Assembly: GCA_020284085.1 (NCBI GenBank)
Contig: JACEVL010000082.1
Location: forward strand, 849,246-913,245
Direction of reading: 5' to 3'
Source of the DNA: Aporrectodea caliginosa
Taxonomy: Eukaryota; Annelida; Clitellata; Crassiclitellata; Lumbricidae
DNA length: 64,000 bases
Shown here: in pieces, positions 34,570 through 44,919 of the stretch
How the letters are laid out: each line of letters begins with the position of its first letter
Numbering within the stretch: the first letter of the stretch is position 1
Made by a program: the position numbers and the translations under genes
The notes under the pieces: model-generated
Told to the model about the DNA's origin: nothing
The model's database searches: none
What the model saw: the letters and a program-made list of their open reading frames with translations, nothing else

Positions 34570-35285
34570 CTTTCAAAGGGTTTCAGAAGTGCATATTGAA
34601 GCCGGGCAACCATTCAGAGTCAAAAATAGACTGGAAGAGATAAGTTAGTTTTCAGTTTAAAGCGAAAGACAGTCTCGCTAAGAGAGCTGCGAACACGAGG
34701 AGGTAGAGAGTTCTAGACGGAGGGTCTGGCAACTATGAATCAACGCCGGCCAAAGACAAGACGTGTACCAGGAACAACATACTTTCCAGCAGAGGCTGAC
34801 TGAAGAGAGGAACGCTCTTTCGCAGAATTGCAAGGCATGACCACTGACCAGAGAAGATAAGTAGGAAGGCAGACGACCTGCGCGTGCACTGTACATGAGG
34901 AGTGCCAGCTTGAAGCGGATACGCTCACAGACAGGAAGCCAGTGTAGAGAGCGAAAAACAGATGTGATATGTTCTTAGTAAGAGAGTCGAAGACACAGTC
35001 GTGCAGTCTGATGCAGTTAGAGGAAGCAGTGTGCATTCAGGGAGACCATTACCGAGTTGCAGACTTGCAGTAGTCAAGTCGCGTTAGAGTAAGACAGTAT
35101 TATTTGTGTTTTCAGTGATGCTGAGTCAAGAATAGCGCGAAGCTGTCGGATTCTCCTTAGATGAAACAAGCACGCCCGGAGATGGCAACTATTTGAAGTT
35201 TGAGGGAAAGTGTTGAGTCAAGGATGACTCCACGATCCCGAACAGTAGACGATGGAGAGAGTAGAGAGGAGGAAGTAGAGAATGA
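34570..35285 (-). pseudogene. L2/CR1-like reverse transcriptase C-terminal fragment, antisense
   Basis: Minus-strand translation in more than one frame gives 'SLHWLPVCERIRFKLALLMY' near 34925, 'VVPGTRLVFGRR' near 34770 and 'ARPSVWNSLPPRVRSS' near 34700, the standard downstream blocks of an L2/CR1 reverse transcriptase. Frame changes and stops show it is dead. The 3' end lies near 34560. Confidence 0.75.
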
Positions 35286-36054
35286 GAGTTCAGCACACTG
35301 CAGGTGCTTATAGGCCAGGAGCATTAGCTAAAAGGTGGAAAAGCTGATAACAAGCTGAATTTTTCAGAATAGGTCCAGAAAAATGAGTAGAATAACATAC
35401 TAAAAGTCCCCAAAAATCCCCTTGGAGCTCTTTCAGAAATCCAAGATGGCGTCCAAAATGGCCGTCATTTTCCATTAGCATCAGTTAGAAGGTGAAAATA
35501 GCTTGTAAGAAACTGAATTTTTCAGGATAGGTCCAGAAAAATGAGTAGAATAACATACTAAAAGTCCCCGAAAATCCCATTGGAGGTCTTTCAGAAATCC
35601 AAGATGGCGTCCAAAATGGCCGTCATTTTCCATTAGCATTAGTTAGACGGTGAAAATAGCTCGTAAAAAGCTGAATTTTTCAGGATATGTCTAGGAGTAT
35701 GAGTAGAATAACATACTAAAAGTCCCCAAAAATTCCTTTGGGGCTCTTTTAGAAATTCAAGATGGCGTCCAAAATGGCTGTCATCTTCCATTATTTTCAT
35801 TATCTTGCAACCTTAGAAGTTAGAATCTCCTCTTAAAATTGTTCATCCAACAAACCAATCTGCCAGAGATTGGACTCTGTCTTATATGGTGGTCACCTAC
35901 TTTAATCAGTTGTTTGGCCACAACCGTCCACCTATGCTGGCGTTATATTTCGTACATCCTGAAGCATTACGGAACTCAAACGACTGTGGTGTTCGATGGA
36001 TTATGGTAATACATCTTCAACGAAGGTAGTTGAACAGAAACTGAGATCCCTGAA

Positions 36055-36745
36055 GTGTACATCCACAGGATCCACTTATATAGGCTAATATTTCACGATA
36101 ACATGCCAACCACAACGACCCAAACAGCATGCTTGGCTAATGGTAACAATAAGAAGAGACTGACGCTACGTGAAAAAATGGTATTGGCTGGCATACGTGT
36201 CAAACAGACAGACGCAGACACTCTTATTGTTTCAACAGCGCGCTAGCTGTTGCAGAGTCAGAAGAACTCCCAGTTGTTGTCGTTGGTACAGACACCGACT
36301 CACTTGTCATTATGGTGGCTCGGGCAACCACTACTACAGATACGTTCATGTTACGTCACAGCAATCCTGTCAACATACAGGAAATTCAGCATGCTATAGG
36401 AGACACTAGAAATCACTTGATGTTTCTATATGCTGTGAAAGGTTGTGTCACGGTGTCTGTAATCTATCGTCAAGGAAAGCGTTAAGTTTTCAACATAGTG
36501 CACAAGAAACGGGACTTTCACTTGTTAGGGGGGTCCGGTGGCGCGTTGGATAACATCTGGCGTTGAGAGCGAGAGGTACCGAGTTCGAGCCCCGTTAGGG
36601 CGGATATGCTTTGTAGGCTGCTATTAGCGCCGTGTATTACAGGCTGTCTGTTCTGTTAGTAGTTAACTAGTTAAGATTGTTTCAATTGCATAACATGTAA
36701 ATGTACAGCGCAATGCGTTTGTCAGGCGCTAAATTAAAGAAAAGA

Positions 36746-36801
<56 letters not shown>

Positions 36802-37407
36802 GATACCTTTAGTCCTTTACAATCAATAGAAGCACCCATAAAGAGGTGAAAAGAGCTGGGCAAGCCTTTATTCTTAAGCTCTATGGGGTAAGAAATTGTG
36901 AATCACTTGATGAATACCGCCACATCGCATACAAACGGGCAATCGGTCGCAGTTTCCTCAGCCCGTCATTTCAGCTAGCAAGTCTACCTCCAACTAGTGC
37001 TGCAGCAAAGCAACATTCGTTCCGTACTTATTTAACGGTTCAAAAATGGATGGGTAATAATAATGCCTCCAACAGATTGGGTTGGCGATTACAGGAAGAA
37101 CTCCTGCACCATTGGAAACAGACATCTCTGTTGCACCTAACATTATGCTCAACATGGTCTCATGTGGGTGCACAGCTGATGGTTGTAGCAACAATGCAAC
37201 ATGTCATGTAGTTGCAAGAAATTTGGACAATTTTGTACCTCGACGTGTAGTCAATGCAGTGGTCAAACCTGTAACAACACTCCACCCATATTATTAGATG
37301 CCAAAGATGATCAGATTAACACTTCTAAAATGAAAAAAAATTCATTTTTATTATCACTTGTCATCGTTCTGGCTACTTTGAATTTTGGACACTATTGTTT
37401 CTTGTGA
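36055..37407 (+). pseudogene. Broken nuclease-like (PIN/XPG-type) protein with cysteine-rich C-terminus
   Basis: Pieces in several frames follow the order of a protein I associate with repeated genes in cnidarian and other invertebrate genomes. They are: KMVLAGIRVKQTDADTLIV (about 36172), an acid-rich VVVVGTDTDSLVI segment (about 36270, like the metal-binding core of PIN/FEN1-type nucleases), GCVTVSVIYRQGKR (about 36440), RAGQAFILKLYGVRN and ASLPPTSAAAKQHSFRTYLT (36850-37050), then a Cys-rich block: MVSCGC (37159), CSCKKFGQFCTSTC and CSQCSGQTCNN (to about 37290). It is disrupted by a 2-bp insertion near 36238, an in-frame TAA after RQGKR (36483), a SINE and at least two more frameshifts. The protein assignment rests on memory of the motif order and is tentative. 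Confidence 0.6.
36528..36802 (+). mobile_element. tRNA-derived SINE with long (ATT)n tail, inside the inverted-repeat element
   Basis: The head 'ggtccggtggcgcgttggat' and box B-like 'gagttcgagcccc' are tRNA-like; the body ends 'cgtttgtcaggcgctaaatt', then ATT repeats at 36746-36801. It matches the SINE at 21385-21593. It interrupts the coding sequence between HKKRDFHLL and the continuing segment at 36803, so it came later than the host element. Confidence 0.85.
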
Positions 37408-38082
37408 CTTAAAACATATGTTAGACACTTCCACTTCGATTCTAACTTCTTAGTTTGGAAGATAATGATAATAATTGAAAATGACGGCCATTTAAGACGC
37501 CATCTTGGATTTCTGAAAGAGCTCCAAAGGGATTTTCGGGGAGTTCCAGTATGTTATTCTACCCATATTCCTAGACATACCCTGAGAATTTCAGCTTCTT
37601 ACGAGCTATTTTCACCTTCTAACTGATGCTAATGGAAAATGACGGCCATTTTGGACGCCATCTTGAATTCCAGAAAGAGCTCCAAGGGATTTTCGGGGAC
37701 TTTTAGTATGTTATTCTACTCATTTGTCTGGACCTATCCTGAAAAATTCAGCTTCTTACGAGCTATTTTCACCTTCTAACTGATGCTAATGGAAAATGAC
37801 GGCCATTTTGGACGCCATCTTGGATTTCTGAAAGAGCTCCAAGGGGATTTTCGGGGATTTTTAGTATGTTATTCTACTCATTTTTCTGGACCTATCCTGA
37901 AAATTCAGCTTGTTATCAGACATTTCCACCTTCTATCACATTTTGATCTAATGCTCTTGGACTATTAGAGGAACGGTCAAACCATCAGATTTGCCAGGGT
38001 TAAGTCTGAGGCGAATAGACAGACTCCATAGCATGATGTCGTCAATGCAGGAATTGCACGAAGTCTTTTTGTAGCATATTAC

Positions 38083-38410
38083 CATATTCTCATTAACTGC
38101 AAAATTGGGATTGAATTGACCAACTTTGGACGGCCAAAAGTGTGCATTTCAATGAGCCAGTATTTTCTCATGGCCATCTTTACTTCGCTCTATCAAGATC
38201 TAAGAATCCAAACGAGTTAAACATTTTGATCAGAGAGAGCAATTTTCAAGGAAAACTACAAAGAAACCGAACGATTTTTACGCAAAACATTGTTTACAAC
38301 GAGATTTTCACAAAATTATCAATTCTCAAGGCCGTTCGCAATGTCACGCACATTAGAACAGACACATTTTCAAATTTCTTTTAACCGCCTTTGGCCGGGC
38401 AAACATCTAG
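38083..38410 (+). mobile_element. Helitron 3' fragment with helicase C-terminal motif
   Basis: The frame at about 38139-38384 contains NEPVFSHGHLYFALSR and TQNIVYNEIFTKL, the last motif (VI) and C-terminus of Pif1-type RepHel helicase, in which VFSHGQLYVALSR is characteristic. It ends in hairpin-like CCGCCTTTGGCCGGG, then caaacatCTAG before T, the Helitron 3' terminus. Only the last ~330 bp remain. It is paralogous to 22310-22612 by segmental duplication. Confidence 0.8.
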
Positions 38411-38495
38411 TTCCTTAATTATAATAGGACAATGCGTATAATAATGATATAATCACAGATCCACAGTCTCTATTTGTGGCAGAGTCGTTATTATA

Positions 38496-39664
38496 TTAAC
38501 CCTCAGGCTACCAAGGTTTTTTTTTGCGACATCTGCTACCAAGGGGGGTTGAGACGACCCCTGGATTTCGTGTTTGGTTTCACATATCATAACTTGTAAT
38601 ATAGCATTGGATTCAGCATTCATTTCTACACAAAATGGTATATTTAGTTGTACATTATGTGAATGCACATCGAAGTTACATAATTTTTAACAAAGGCACC
38701 GATAATTAGCGATATCTTATATTATTGAGTACATCCAGCACTTGTTAGATAAACAAATATAAGATCATGTGTGTTTTGAAACTAATCTATGTATCCAAGA
38801 TACATACATACATCCCTACACATGTTTATATACATACAAATATACATCCATACATATATATACAATTATACATGTACATGCATTCATGCATGTACACACA
38901 TACATACAAATTCATACATGGATACATACATGCGTACATACATCCCTGCATAAATACGTACATACATACATACATGCATATATACATGCATATATGCATA
39001 CATACATACATACATACATATATACATACATACATACATACATACATACATACATACATACATACATACGTACAAACATACATACATACATCTATCCATA
39101 CATAGATCCATCCCTGCATACATACGTACATACTTACATGCATACATATATACATACATGCATACATACATACATACATACATATATACATATATACATA
39201 CATACATACATACATAGATACATACATACATGCATACATACTTATCACAGGCGTCACAAGAACTTTCGTTCACGTAGAAATATCAGTTTTTCACTCAGAT
39301 AACGCGTATTTTTATTTATTTTGATCACTTCCGATTTACAAAAGACAAACATCTAAGTATGAAAATGAAGCCCTGCATTCCCTCTAAAGAATGGTATATT
39401 TGTTTCTCTTCCAGGAAGAAAAATGAGTACGCTATAGACGAAAAACTAAGGGGGGTCGTATCAACCCCCCCTAGTACCTCGGGTATATCGGGTGTAACTT
39501 TTGAACGGCGTGAGATATCACAATGATGTTTACCTCGAAATGTGCGCAAATTATCCTGCTACAGCTACCTAAATTATCAAAATTATATTCCATATGGAAC
39601 AAGTTTTCGAAACAAAAACCTTAGGGGGGGTCATAATAACCCCCCTTGGTAGCCCGAGGGTTAA
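38496..39664. mobile_element. piggyBac-like MITE (1,161 bp) with TTAA duplication
   Basis: The element 38500-39660 starts CCCTCAGGCTACCAAGG and ends with the inverse of CCCTCGGGCTACCAAGG (16 of 17 match). It is flanked by TTAA (38496-38499, 39661-39664). The paralogous unoccupied site survives at about 22693-22720, where the two flanks join at a single TTAA. Subterminal 'aaggggggt...accccc' palindromic stretches occur at 38532, 39449 and 39621. The interior is mostly a (CATA)n microsatellite. No transposase. Confidence 0.93.
38805..39242. repeat. Imperfect (CATA)n microsatellite inside the MITE
   Basis: About 430 bp of cata, with interspersed tgca, atat and ccat variants. Long His/Tyr/Thr or Met/Tyr/Val/Cys open frames on both strands are artefacts of the repeat. 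Confidence 0.95.
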
Positions 39665-40332
39665 AATACATTGAAAGAATTTCTTAACGGAAGTAAGTTA
39701 CAGCAATGTTGTTAACATAAAGATTAAACAATTCAATCGGTTGATTTTCGTAGCACTGTGGCATAAAAAAGCAGATACCGTCAACAATATGCTATGGTGT
39801 CAATATCCTATGGTGTCAGATATCCTATGGTGTCAGATATCCTATGGTGTCAGATATCCTATGGTGTCAAGTCGCATCCAGTGCCCTGGTTTAACTAGTT
39901 ACAAATTAATCTCTGGAATGTAAAGTCTGATAACAGCACACATTAGTTTGTTCAATCCTTTAACAATTATCAAATTGGTCAGCCCTTACCGACACGAGAG
40001 CAATCATAGACCTAAACTGTCTTTACAGGCCAAATTATCTACATTGGCTAGAGCGTAGGCTGAGTCCCATGCGCCTTTTTGTGAAGTGCGTACGGATCGC
40101 ATTTCGGCGAAGATAATAAGGCCTATAGCTTATTTCAGAGATTCAATTTTCGGGCTACTTACGACGGCATATGTAGATATACATGTCATTTGTAAATATA
40201 TATTATAGTGGTACTTTCATTACATTATAACCAATCTACCGAAACACTAATCCACCAAGTCACCCATCTAACTTCAAACACGCCAACTAACCGCCTACCT
40301 GCTTTCCCACACCAACCGAATTCCTTCTCTCC
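39665..40332. other. 3' flank of fucosyltransferase copy 3, with a local tandem repeat
   Basis: Related to 22700-23060 and 60500-60900. At 39791-39869 the sequence cctatggtgtcagatat is present about five times in tandem; the same place in units 2 and 4 has a single copy, so the expansion is specific to this unit. No gene is supported. Confidence 0.6.
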
Positions 40333-41352
40333 CTACTGCAACGGTACCCAGTCCGAGGGAAAATAGTTTCCACGGTTGAAAATAGAATAAAACTGGCTTC
40401 CATTTCTGGGCCAATCTGTGTAGAAGACAGAGGTCTTCTTAGCAAGCCAAGCTGCCCACCACCCAAAGCTTCCGGTTGATATAATGACCCCGTCACACTT
40501 CGACAGAACAGCCAGATCGAACGCAGCTGTTTCGCCATCCGTGAAATTGATCTTAGCCTTCGAAGTGCTTTCCGGTAGATTCGTCATGGTCCAGTTGCGA
40601 TCCTCAGTCGCTACGACGAAGTTCACTGAAATGTAGCGATCCGTGAAGTACCGGAAGGCAGAATGGAAGTAGCTAGCGTTGGCGACGGTTAATCCGTAAG
40701 CAACCTCGGTTTTCATAAGAAAGTCTCCTCGACGTACGTGAACCCCAATTCGGGTTAAACTGAATGGAAGCGTGGAGAGATAGCGCTCTGCTGCTTCGGA
40801 AACGTTTTCTCGAAATCGAAGGAGTCTACGTAGTTCGTACTCGTTTTGTTCAGCGTACCGGTACGTTTGACTAAGTGCGCAAACGAGTAGGTTTTCATTG
40901 GTACGTGAGAGAGATTCTACGAATTTTGGATCGTAAAAGCGCTGATCGTAGTCGTAGTGATGCAAGTAGAGTTTCTTGCAAGGACATATTCGTTTTTCAA
41001 CGTCATCGTACCGCGGAATATCCAGCTGGAAGATTTGATCGAGGTACCAACCGGTGCGTGGCATTACTAGGGTTCTTCCGGTCACGCGAGCTACGTGCAA
41101 CATGGACGCAAGGAAAAACATGTGGTTTCCGGTTCTGTGATTTCCGGTAAGACGTTCTCGACACAGGCTGACGTACTTACGGCGGGGTGGTGTTCCACTT
41201 CCTTTTGCCAATGTAAATGGAGAACGGGATAAATTACACCCGCAGGATGGCAAATCCAGTGGAAAGTGGCTACGATGAACTTCAAGAAGTACAATGAAAC
41301 TGAAGAGAGTCAGAGTTAGGGCAATTACTTTATAAGGCGTTCTACGAAACAT
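40333..41352 (-). CDS. GT11 alpha-1,2-fucosyltransferase-like protein, copy 3 (339 aa)
   Basis: Intact paralogue with signal-anchor (about residues 8-25), single stem repeat with sequon NLS (40-42), GNHMFFLAS (75-83), HVRRGD (205-210) and STGSFGWWAAWLA. The open frame runs 34 codons further upstream to 41454, but I chose the internal ATG at 41352 because it aligns with the MFR/MFW starts of the other copies, and because the upstream extension would cross the conserved splice acceptor at 41392. The loop after HVRRGD is the long type (FLMKTEVAYGLTVANASY), three residues longer than in copies 1 and 2 and shared with copy 4. Same predicted reaction: GDP-fucose-dependent fucosylation in the Golgi. 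Confidence 0.92.
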   Translation of the reverse strand: MFRRTPYKVIALTLTLFSFIVLLEVHRSHFPLDLPSCGCNLSRSPFTLAKGSGTPPRRKYVSLCRERLTGNHRTGNHMFFLASMLHVARVTGRTLVMPRTGWYLDQIFQLDIPRYDDVEKRICPCKKLYLHHYDYDQRFYDPKFVESLSRTNENLLVCALSQTYRYAEQNEYELRRLLRFRENVSEAAERYLSTLPFSLTRIGVHVRRGDFLMKTEVAYGLTVANASYFHSAFRYFTDRYISVNFVVATEDRNWTMTNLPESTSKAKINFTDGETAAFDLAVLSKCDGVIISTGSFGWWAAWLAKKTSVFYTDWPRNGSQFYSIFNRGNYFPSDWVPLQ

Positions 41353-41811
41353 GTTGTTCGTACTCCTTTGTGACTTCCATAGCGCCACTCTCCTGCAATA
41401 TACAAAGTTTGAATTGTTGTGTTTCATAACGATGATCAAAACAGTCACGGACAAGAACGGATTTACATGTAGGTTGAGATAAGGCTGTGGCTAACCACTT
41501 GATTTATGAGACATGCCAATGAATTAATCCCAAACTAATTCGGCGTACAGGAGAAGGTGCCACAGATATTCTGAGTTAAAAGCTGGTGTAATGATGATAT
41601 GAAAGGAAAGAAACAAAATTTATAAAAAACAGAAAAAATAGTAAAACTGATAAAAAGTGTTGAAGTGAGAAAAGGGATAGAGGAAAACACAGCCATGGAA
41701 ACCAGTCAAAAAGGCGAATGACCAAAAATTCTCGAAACTCTTAGGACGTGAAATTCTTCGATTCCGTAAGTCTCTGGATACAAATAAATAGTAAAACACT
41801 TTTCGTCATCA
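41353..41811. other. 5' region of fucosyltransferase copy 3
   Basis: Holds the conserved 40-nt leader and putative acceptor (41392), then sequence shared with copies 2 and 4. No first exon was identified. Confidence 0.5.
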
Positions 41812-41850
41812 CCATCACCACCACCATCATCATCATCATCATCATCATCG

Positions 41851-41933
<83 letters not shown>

Positions 41934-41934
41934 G
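41812..41934. repeat. (CAT)n microsatellite upstream of copy 3
   Basis: About 120 bp of nearly pure cat repeats, about 460 bp upstream of the copy 3 ATG. Open frames reading poly-Asp, poly-Met or poly-Ile are artefacts. Confidence 0.95.
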
Positions 41935-42334
41935 TAGTCAGTTCTTGACGCCATGCATTTAGAGGCAATGGGTTTACATCATATGACAACTGGACTGCTG
42001 TTAAATGTGGCCATCGTCCTTTTGCCAAATTCTGGATCCGTTCTTGGTCTAAGACTTTCGTAATTACAACAGGGCGACCGAGTTGCAAGTACAAAGAATA
42101 TAGTTACGTCAACTTTGAGAATGGTGGAGAGAATAGTGAGGTATAGGTGAGTTAGTTGGTGGGTAGGTAAATGTGCCGGTCGGTAGAAAAAGTAAAGCTT
42201 TCATGTATGCCTACTTAGGATATCACAATATGCAGGCGCGTCTAGAGAAGCTATAGGGTGGAACACATTTGAGAAGTTCTTAAAGTCGCTATAGTAGCCT
42301 ACGGTTGCGATCATCAAAGTCCGCTGTTGTTATC

Positions 42335-42549
42335 GTTCCTGCAATAAAAACTAAAGCGGGTGATCTATTCTTTTGGGTTGCTGGCGCACGTGCCTGGAAC
42401 AGTCTTCCCGCAACTATCCATGAAATCAAAAGCTTTTATGTTTAAAAAAACAGTATTCTGTACTTGCTATCAAGCCCTTAGCATTTGTGTAAAGCATCCT
42501 AGAAATAGCTGGCTTAGCATGTGTGTAAAGCATCCTAGAAATAGCTGGC
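42335..42549 (+). pseudogene. LINE reverse transcriptase C-terminal scrap and 36-bp tandem repeat
   Basis: About 42368-42460 translates to 'GARAWNSLPATIHEIKS' and 'FKKTVF', the usual end of L2/CR1/Jockey ORF2. It is followed by an almost perfect 36-bp duplication (cttagcattt/gtgtgtaaagcatcctagaa, 42477-42512 and 42513-42549). Confidence 0.6.
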
Positions 42550-43330
42550 TGCTAACGATGCTCTAGAAATTGTCGTAATTGACGGGATCTCGCTGGCGGA
42601 ACATCCGGTCGCCGCCAAATTTCGCTCGGAAAGAATGTGCACTTTTATTGGTTTTAAGCCGTATGATTGCAAATGGCTCATCTATTAGTGGGTATATTGC
42701 GTCCGAGTCCACTTCTGTGATGCCTGTCAAGTCAACCGCGTGGAATATTCATGGTTTGGACGATTTACACGACATCTACAATCATCTCCTCATGGCAGCC
42801 GCCACGTGTTTGGTAACAACTAAGAACGGAGAGTCCGGATCAGAATTTCCACGCACTTCTCCTGTAAGCCTTCAGAAATGGACGCCTGTCAGGTCAACCG
42901 CATGGAATATTCTTGTTTTGGACTACTTTAACAACATCTACAATCATCTACAATCATCTCCTCATGGCAGCCGCCACGTGTTTGGTAACAACTAAGAACG
43001 GAGAGTCCGGATCTGAATTTCCACGCGCTTCTCCTGCGAGCCTTCAGAGGTGGACTATAAAGATTACAGCAACACAACATCTGTTGCCAAGAAAATCACG
43101 GATGCAGTCTTATTAATTATATGTAGACTTTGTAGCATCGGCTACCAATGAACTTGCCATTCTTCGAACTGTTTACCCTGGGATTACCATCTTGAAGCGA
43201 GCGTCAGAAGCGCTCATATAGTAGCTGCTAATAGGTGACGGGCCGTTTTGGGCTTTTCCTGATCCAACGACAGTAACATTTAATATCAACTGACAGTAAC
43301 ATTTAATATCAACTGTCTATACTCATGTAC
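42550..43330. repeat. ~170-bp tandem duplication related to sequence 3' of copy 1
   Basis: The stretch 42723-42890 is repeated at 42893-43050 (markers: gtcaaccgcgtggaatattc, catggcagccgccacgtgtt, aacggagagtccggatc). A single diverged version lies at about 12730-12900. No coding function was recognised. Confidence 0.7.
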
Positions 43331-43400
43331 AGCGCCCTTTCCTTCGGCCTCGGCTGTGCTACGGCGCTATAGAAATCGTCTTATTATTATTATTACAATT
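43331..43400 (+). repeat. LINE/SINE 3' end with (TTA)n tail
   Basis: 'catgtacagcgcc', then 'acggcgctatagaaatcgtc', then TTATTATTATTATT. This resembles the L2-like 3' signature, with a tail like the SINE family. Only the 3' end is visible. Confidence 0.5.
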
Positions 43401-43925
43401 ACAATTGCAGTCTTCGCCGCTTAAGTGCCCAGACTCGAGACAGCCTTGAACCTATGCACTCAATCGATTTGTGTACATAAGAGAAATGTACTGGGTTTAA
43501 TAACACAGATGTTGCTTGCATACTGTAATGTCTTCATGGCGGTGAAGCACCTCTATGCTCTCCGTAACGTCAAAGTCTTACAGACGCTCACAACCATTTC
43601 ACATTTTTACAACTTAAACGATTGTCAAGCAAGCTGCAGAAACAGTGTGCACACTCCGGAATTTCGAACGGTAACAATGTTACGTCACCAGCCAGAGTCG
43701 TTTGCTGTACACTGGCGAATTGTCTAGGGCGCCAGAATATCATGAGCTGCCTATGCAATTAAGCGGCGTTGATATAAGATACGAATATTCTTTAATTGAC
43801 CAGTTGCTGTCCGCATTTTGGTGTACAGACATGGTAATAGACAAACATCATCAATAGAGCTGATAAAGACAGTCAAATATTCTCAAATAACACATATTAG
43901 GCTATCCTAAATCAGAAATCCCATA
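43401..43925. other. Intergenic stretch, no gene seen
   Basis: Unique sequence without recognisable motifs. A 100-codon open frame (43425-43727) shows no family features and I do not call it. Confidence 0.35.
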
Positions 43926-44919
43926 TACAGGGTGCGGAAAAATAAAGTAATCCCCTGCAGTGTTTGGTTGATATCTCAAGAACGAAGTTGGATTTTTATA
44001 AGAAAATTTACACGGCCATTGGTCATTCATATCTACGTACAATTGCCAAATTACATTATATTATCACAACAATTGACTAAGTTATGCTATTTGAACAGAG
44101 ACAAGCCCACGCTTTATAACGTGCAAATTTTACGGTTGCGTTATTGGTTGTACTGTAGCATTTATTATGAAAACAAAAAACAGGGCACCAGCTTAAAAGC
44201 AACGTCATCACAGTGACGTAAAATCATCTGGCAGAGGAACTTGTAAATAAAGAACTCATTGAGGACTGCAACCAGTTGATGCCAGTCGGGTTCATTTTCC
44301 AGCAGGACGGCGCTCCAGCGCACACGGCACGTGTCACGCAGGAGTGGCTGCACGCAAACTGTCCTGAGATAATTGAGAAGGACCAGTGGCCACCAAATTC
44401 CCCAGATCTCAACCCCCTTGACTATCACGTGTGGGGAGCCATGCTGGAAAGGTATCACAAACTCCAGCCGAAGCCAAAGACAATCGCCGAGTTGAAAGCC
44501 GCTTTGCAGTCAATATGGGACGATATTTATATGCCACAGGCGCCGATCAGCAAGGCCATCAAGAACTTTACCAAACGGCTGAAGGCATGCGTGCAGGCCA
44601 ATGGTGGACACTTTGAACACTTAATGTAAAATTGAAAGTGCAATTCGTAAAGCTTTGTTGTAAAAATATTTCAAGTTGTACCATTTATTTTTCTTGTTTC
44701 TTTACAAAGTAACTATTTTTAACCATGTAAAATCGTGGGGGTGTCGTGTTTGAAATAAAATAACTTTGTCATATTTCAAGATTGTTAAATAACATTTGGA
44801 AGTTATATGTAGATGTGAACAAACAATATCATTACCAAGTTTTATATAAAAATTCTAAGCGGTTGCTACAGAATTTGCAACACACTGCAGGGGATTACTT
44901 TATTTTGCCGCACCCTGTA
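43926..44919 (+). mobile_element. mariner-type transposon, internally deleted (990 bp)
   Basis: The element 43928-44917 is flanked by TA. The inverted ends are CAGGGTGCGGAAAAATAAAG (left) and CAGGGTGCGGCAAAATAAAG (right, inverted); the match continues through 'taatcccctgcagtgt'. It keeps only the C-terminal half of the transposase. It is a different family from the mariner at 52395-53923. Confidence 0.92.
44222..44629 (+). pseudogene. mariner (DD37D) transposase, C-terminal half
   Basis: The open frame begins without a start at about 44222 and ends at 44629. It has FIFQQDGAPAHTA with the second catalytic Asp (about 44303) and PPNSPDLNPLDYHVW with the third; 37 residues lie between the two Asp, so it is DD37D, as in maT-like mariners. 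The first catalytic Asp and the whole DNA-binding half are missing, removed by an internal deletion ending near 44215. The remaining half is otherwise open. Confidence 0.88.

Larger units (their letters stand above)
35310..37966 (+). mobile_element. 2.66-kb element with ~500-bp inverted arms built of tandem repeats
   Basis: The left arm (about 35310-35810) has three direct repeats of about 158 bp (cores at 35352, 35511 and 35668). The right arm (about 37440-37966) has three units of the same repeat in inverse orientation. The outermost inverted match is TAGGCCAGGAGCATTAG on the left and TAGTCCAAGAGCATTAG on the right. Each unit carries 'ccaagatggcgtcc' and 'aaaatggccgtcatttt'. Between the arms lies a broken gene (36055-37407) and a later SINE (36528-36802). 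Size, ends and coding content suggest a DNA transposon. A target duplication was not certain and the superfamily is not identified. Confidence 0.75.

Noticed and set aside
38767..39302. His/Tyr/Thr-rich and Met/Tyr/Val/Cys-rich open frames on both strands
   Set aside because: Artefacts of the CATA microsatellite inside a non-autonomous transposon.
41353..41454. 34-codon N-terminal extension of fucosyltransferase copy 3
   Set aside because: The other three copies start at the downstream ATG followed by the membrane anchor, and the extension spans the conserved putative splice acceptor.
41706..41954. Poly-Asp open frame upstream of copy 3 (and the similar one at 62484-62834)
   Set aside because: Translation of the CAT/ATG microsatellite; not conserved in frame and absent from copy 1.
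43425..43727. 100-codon plus-strand open frame
   Set aside because: No recognisable domain, no paralogue in other units, and a length expected by chance in unique DNA.
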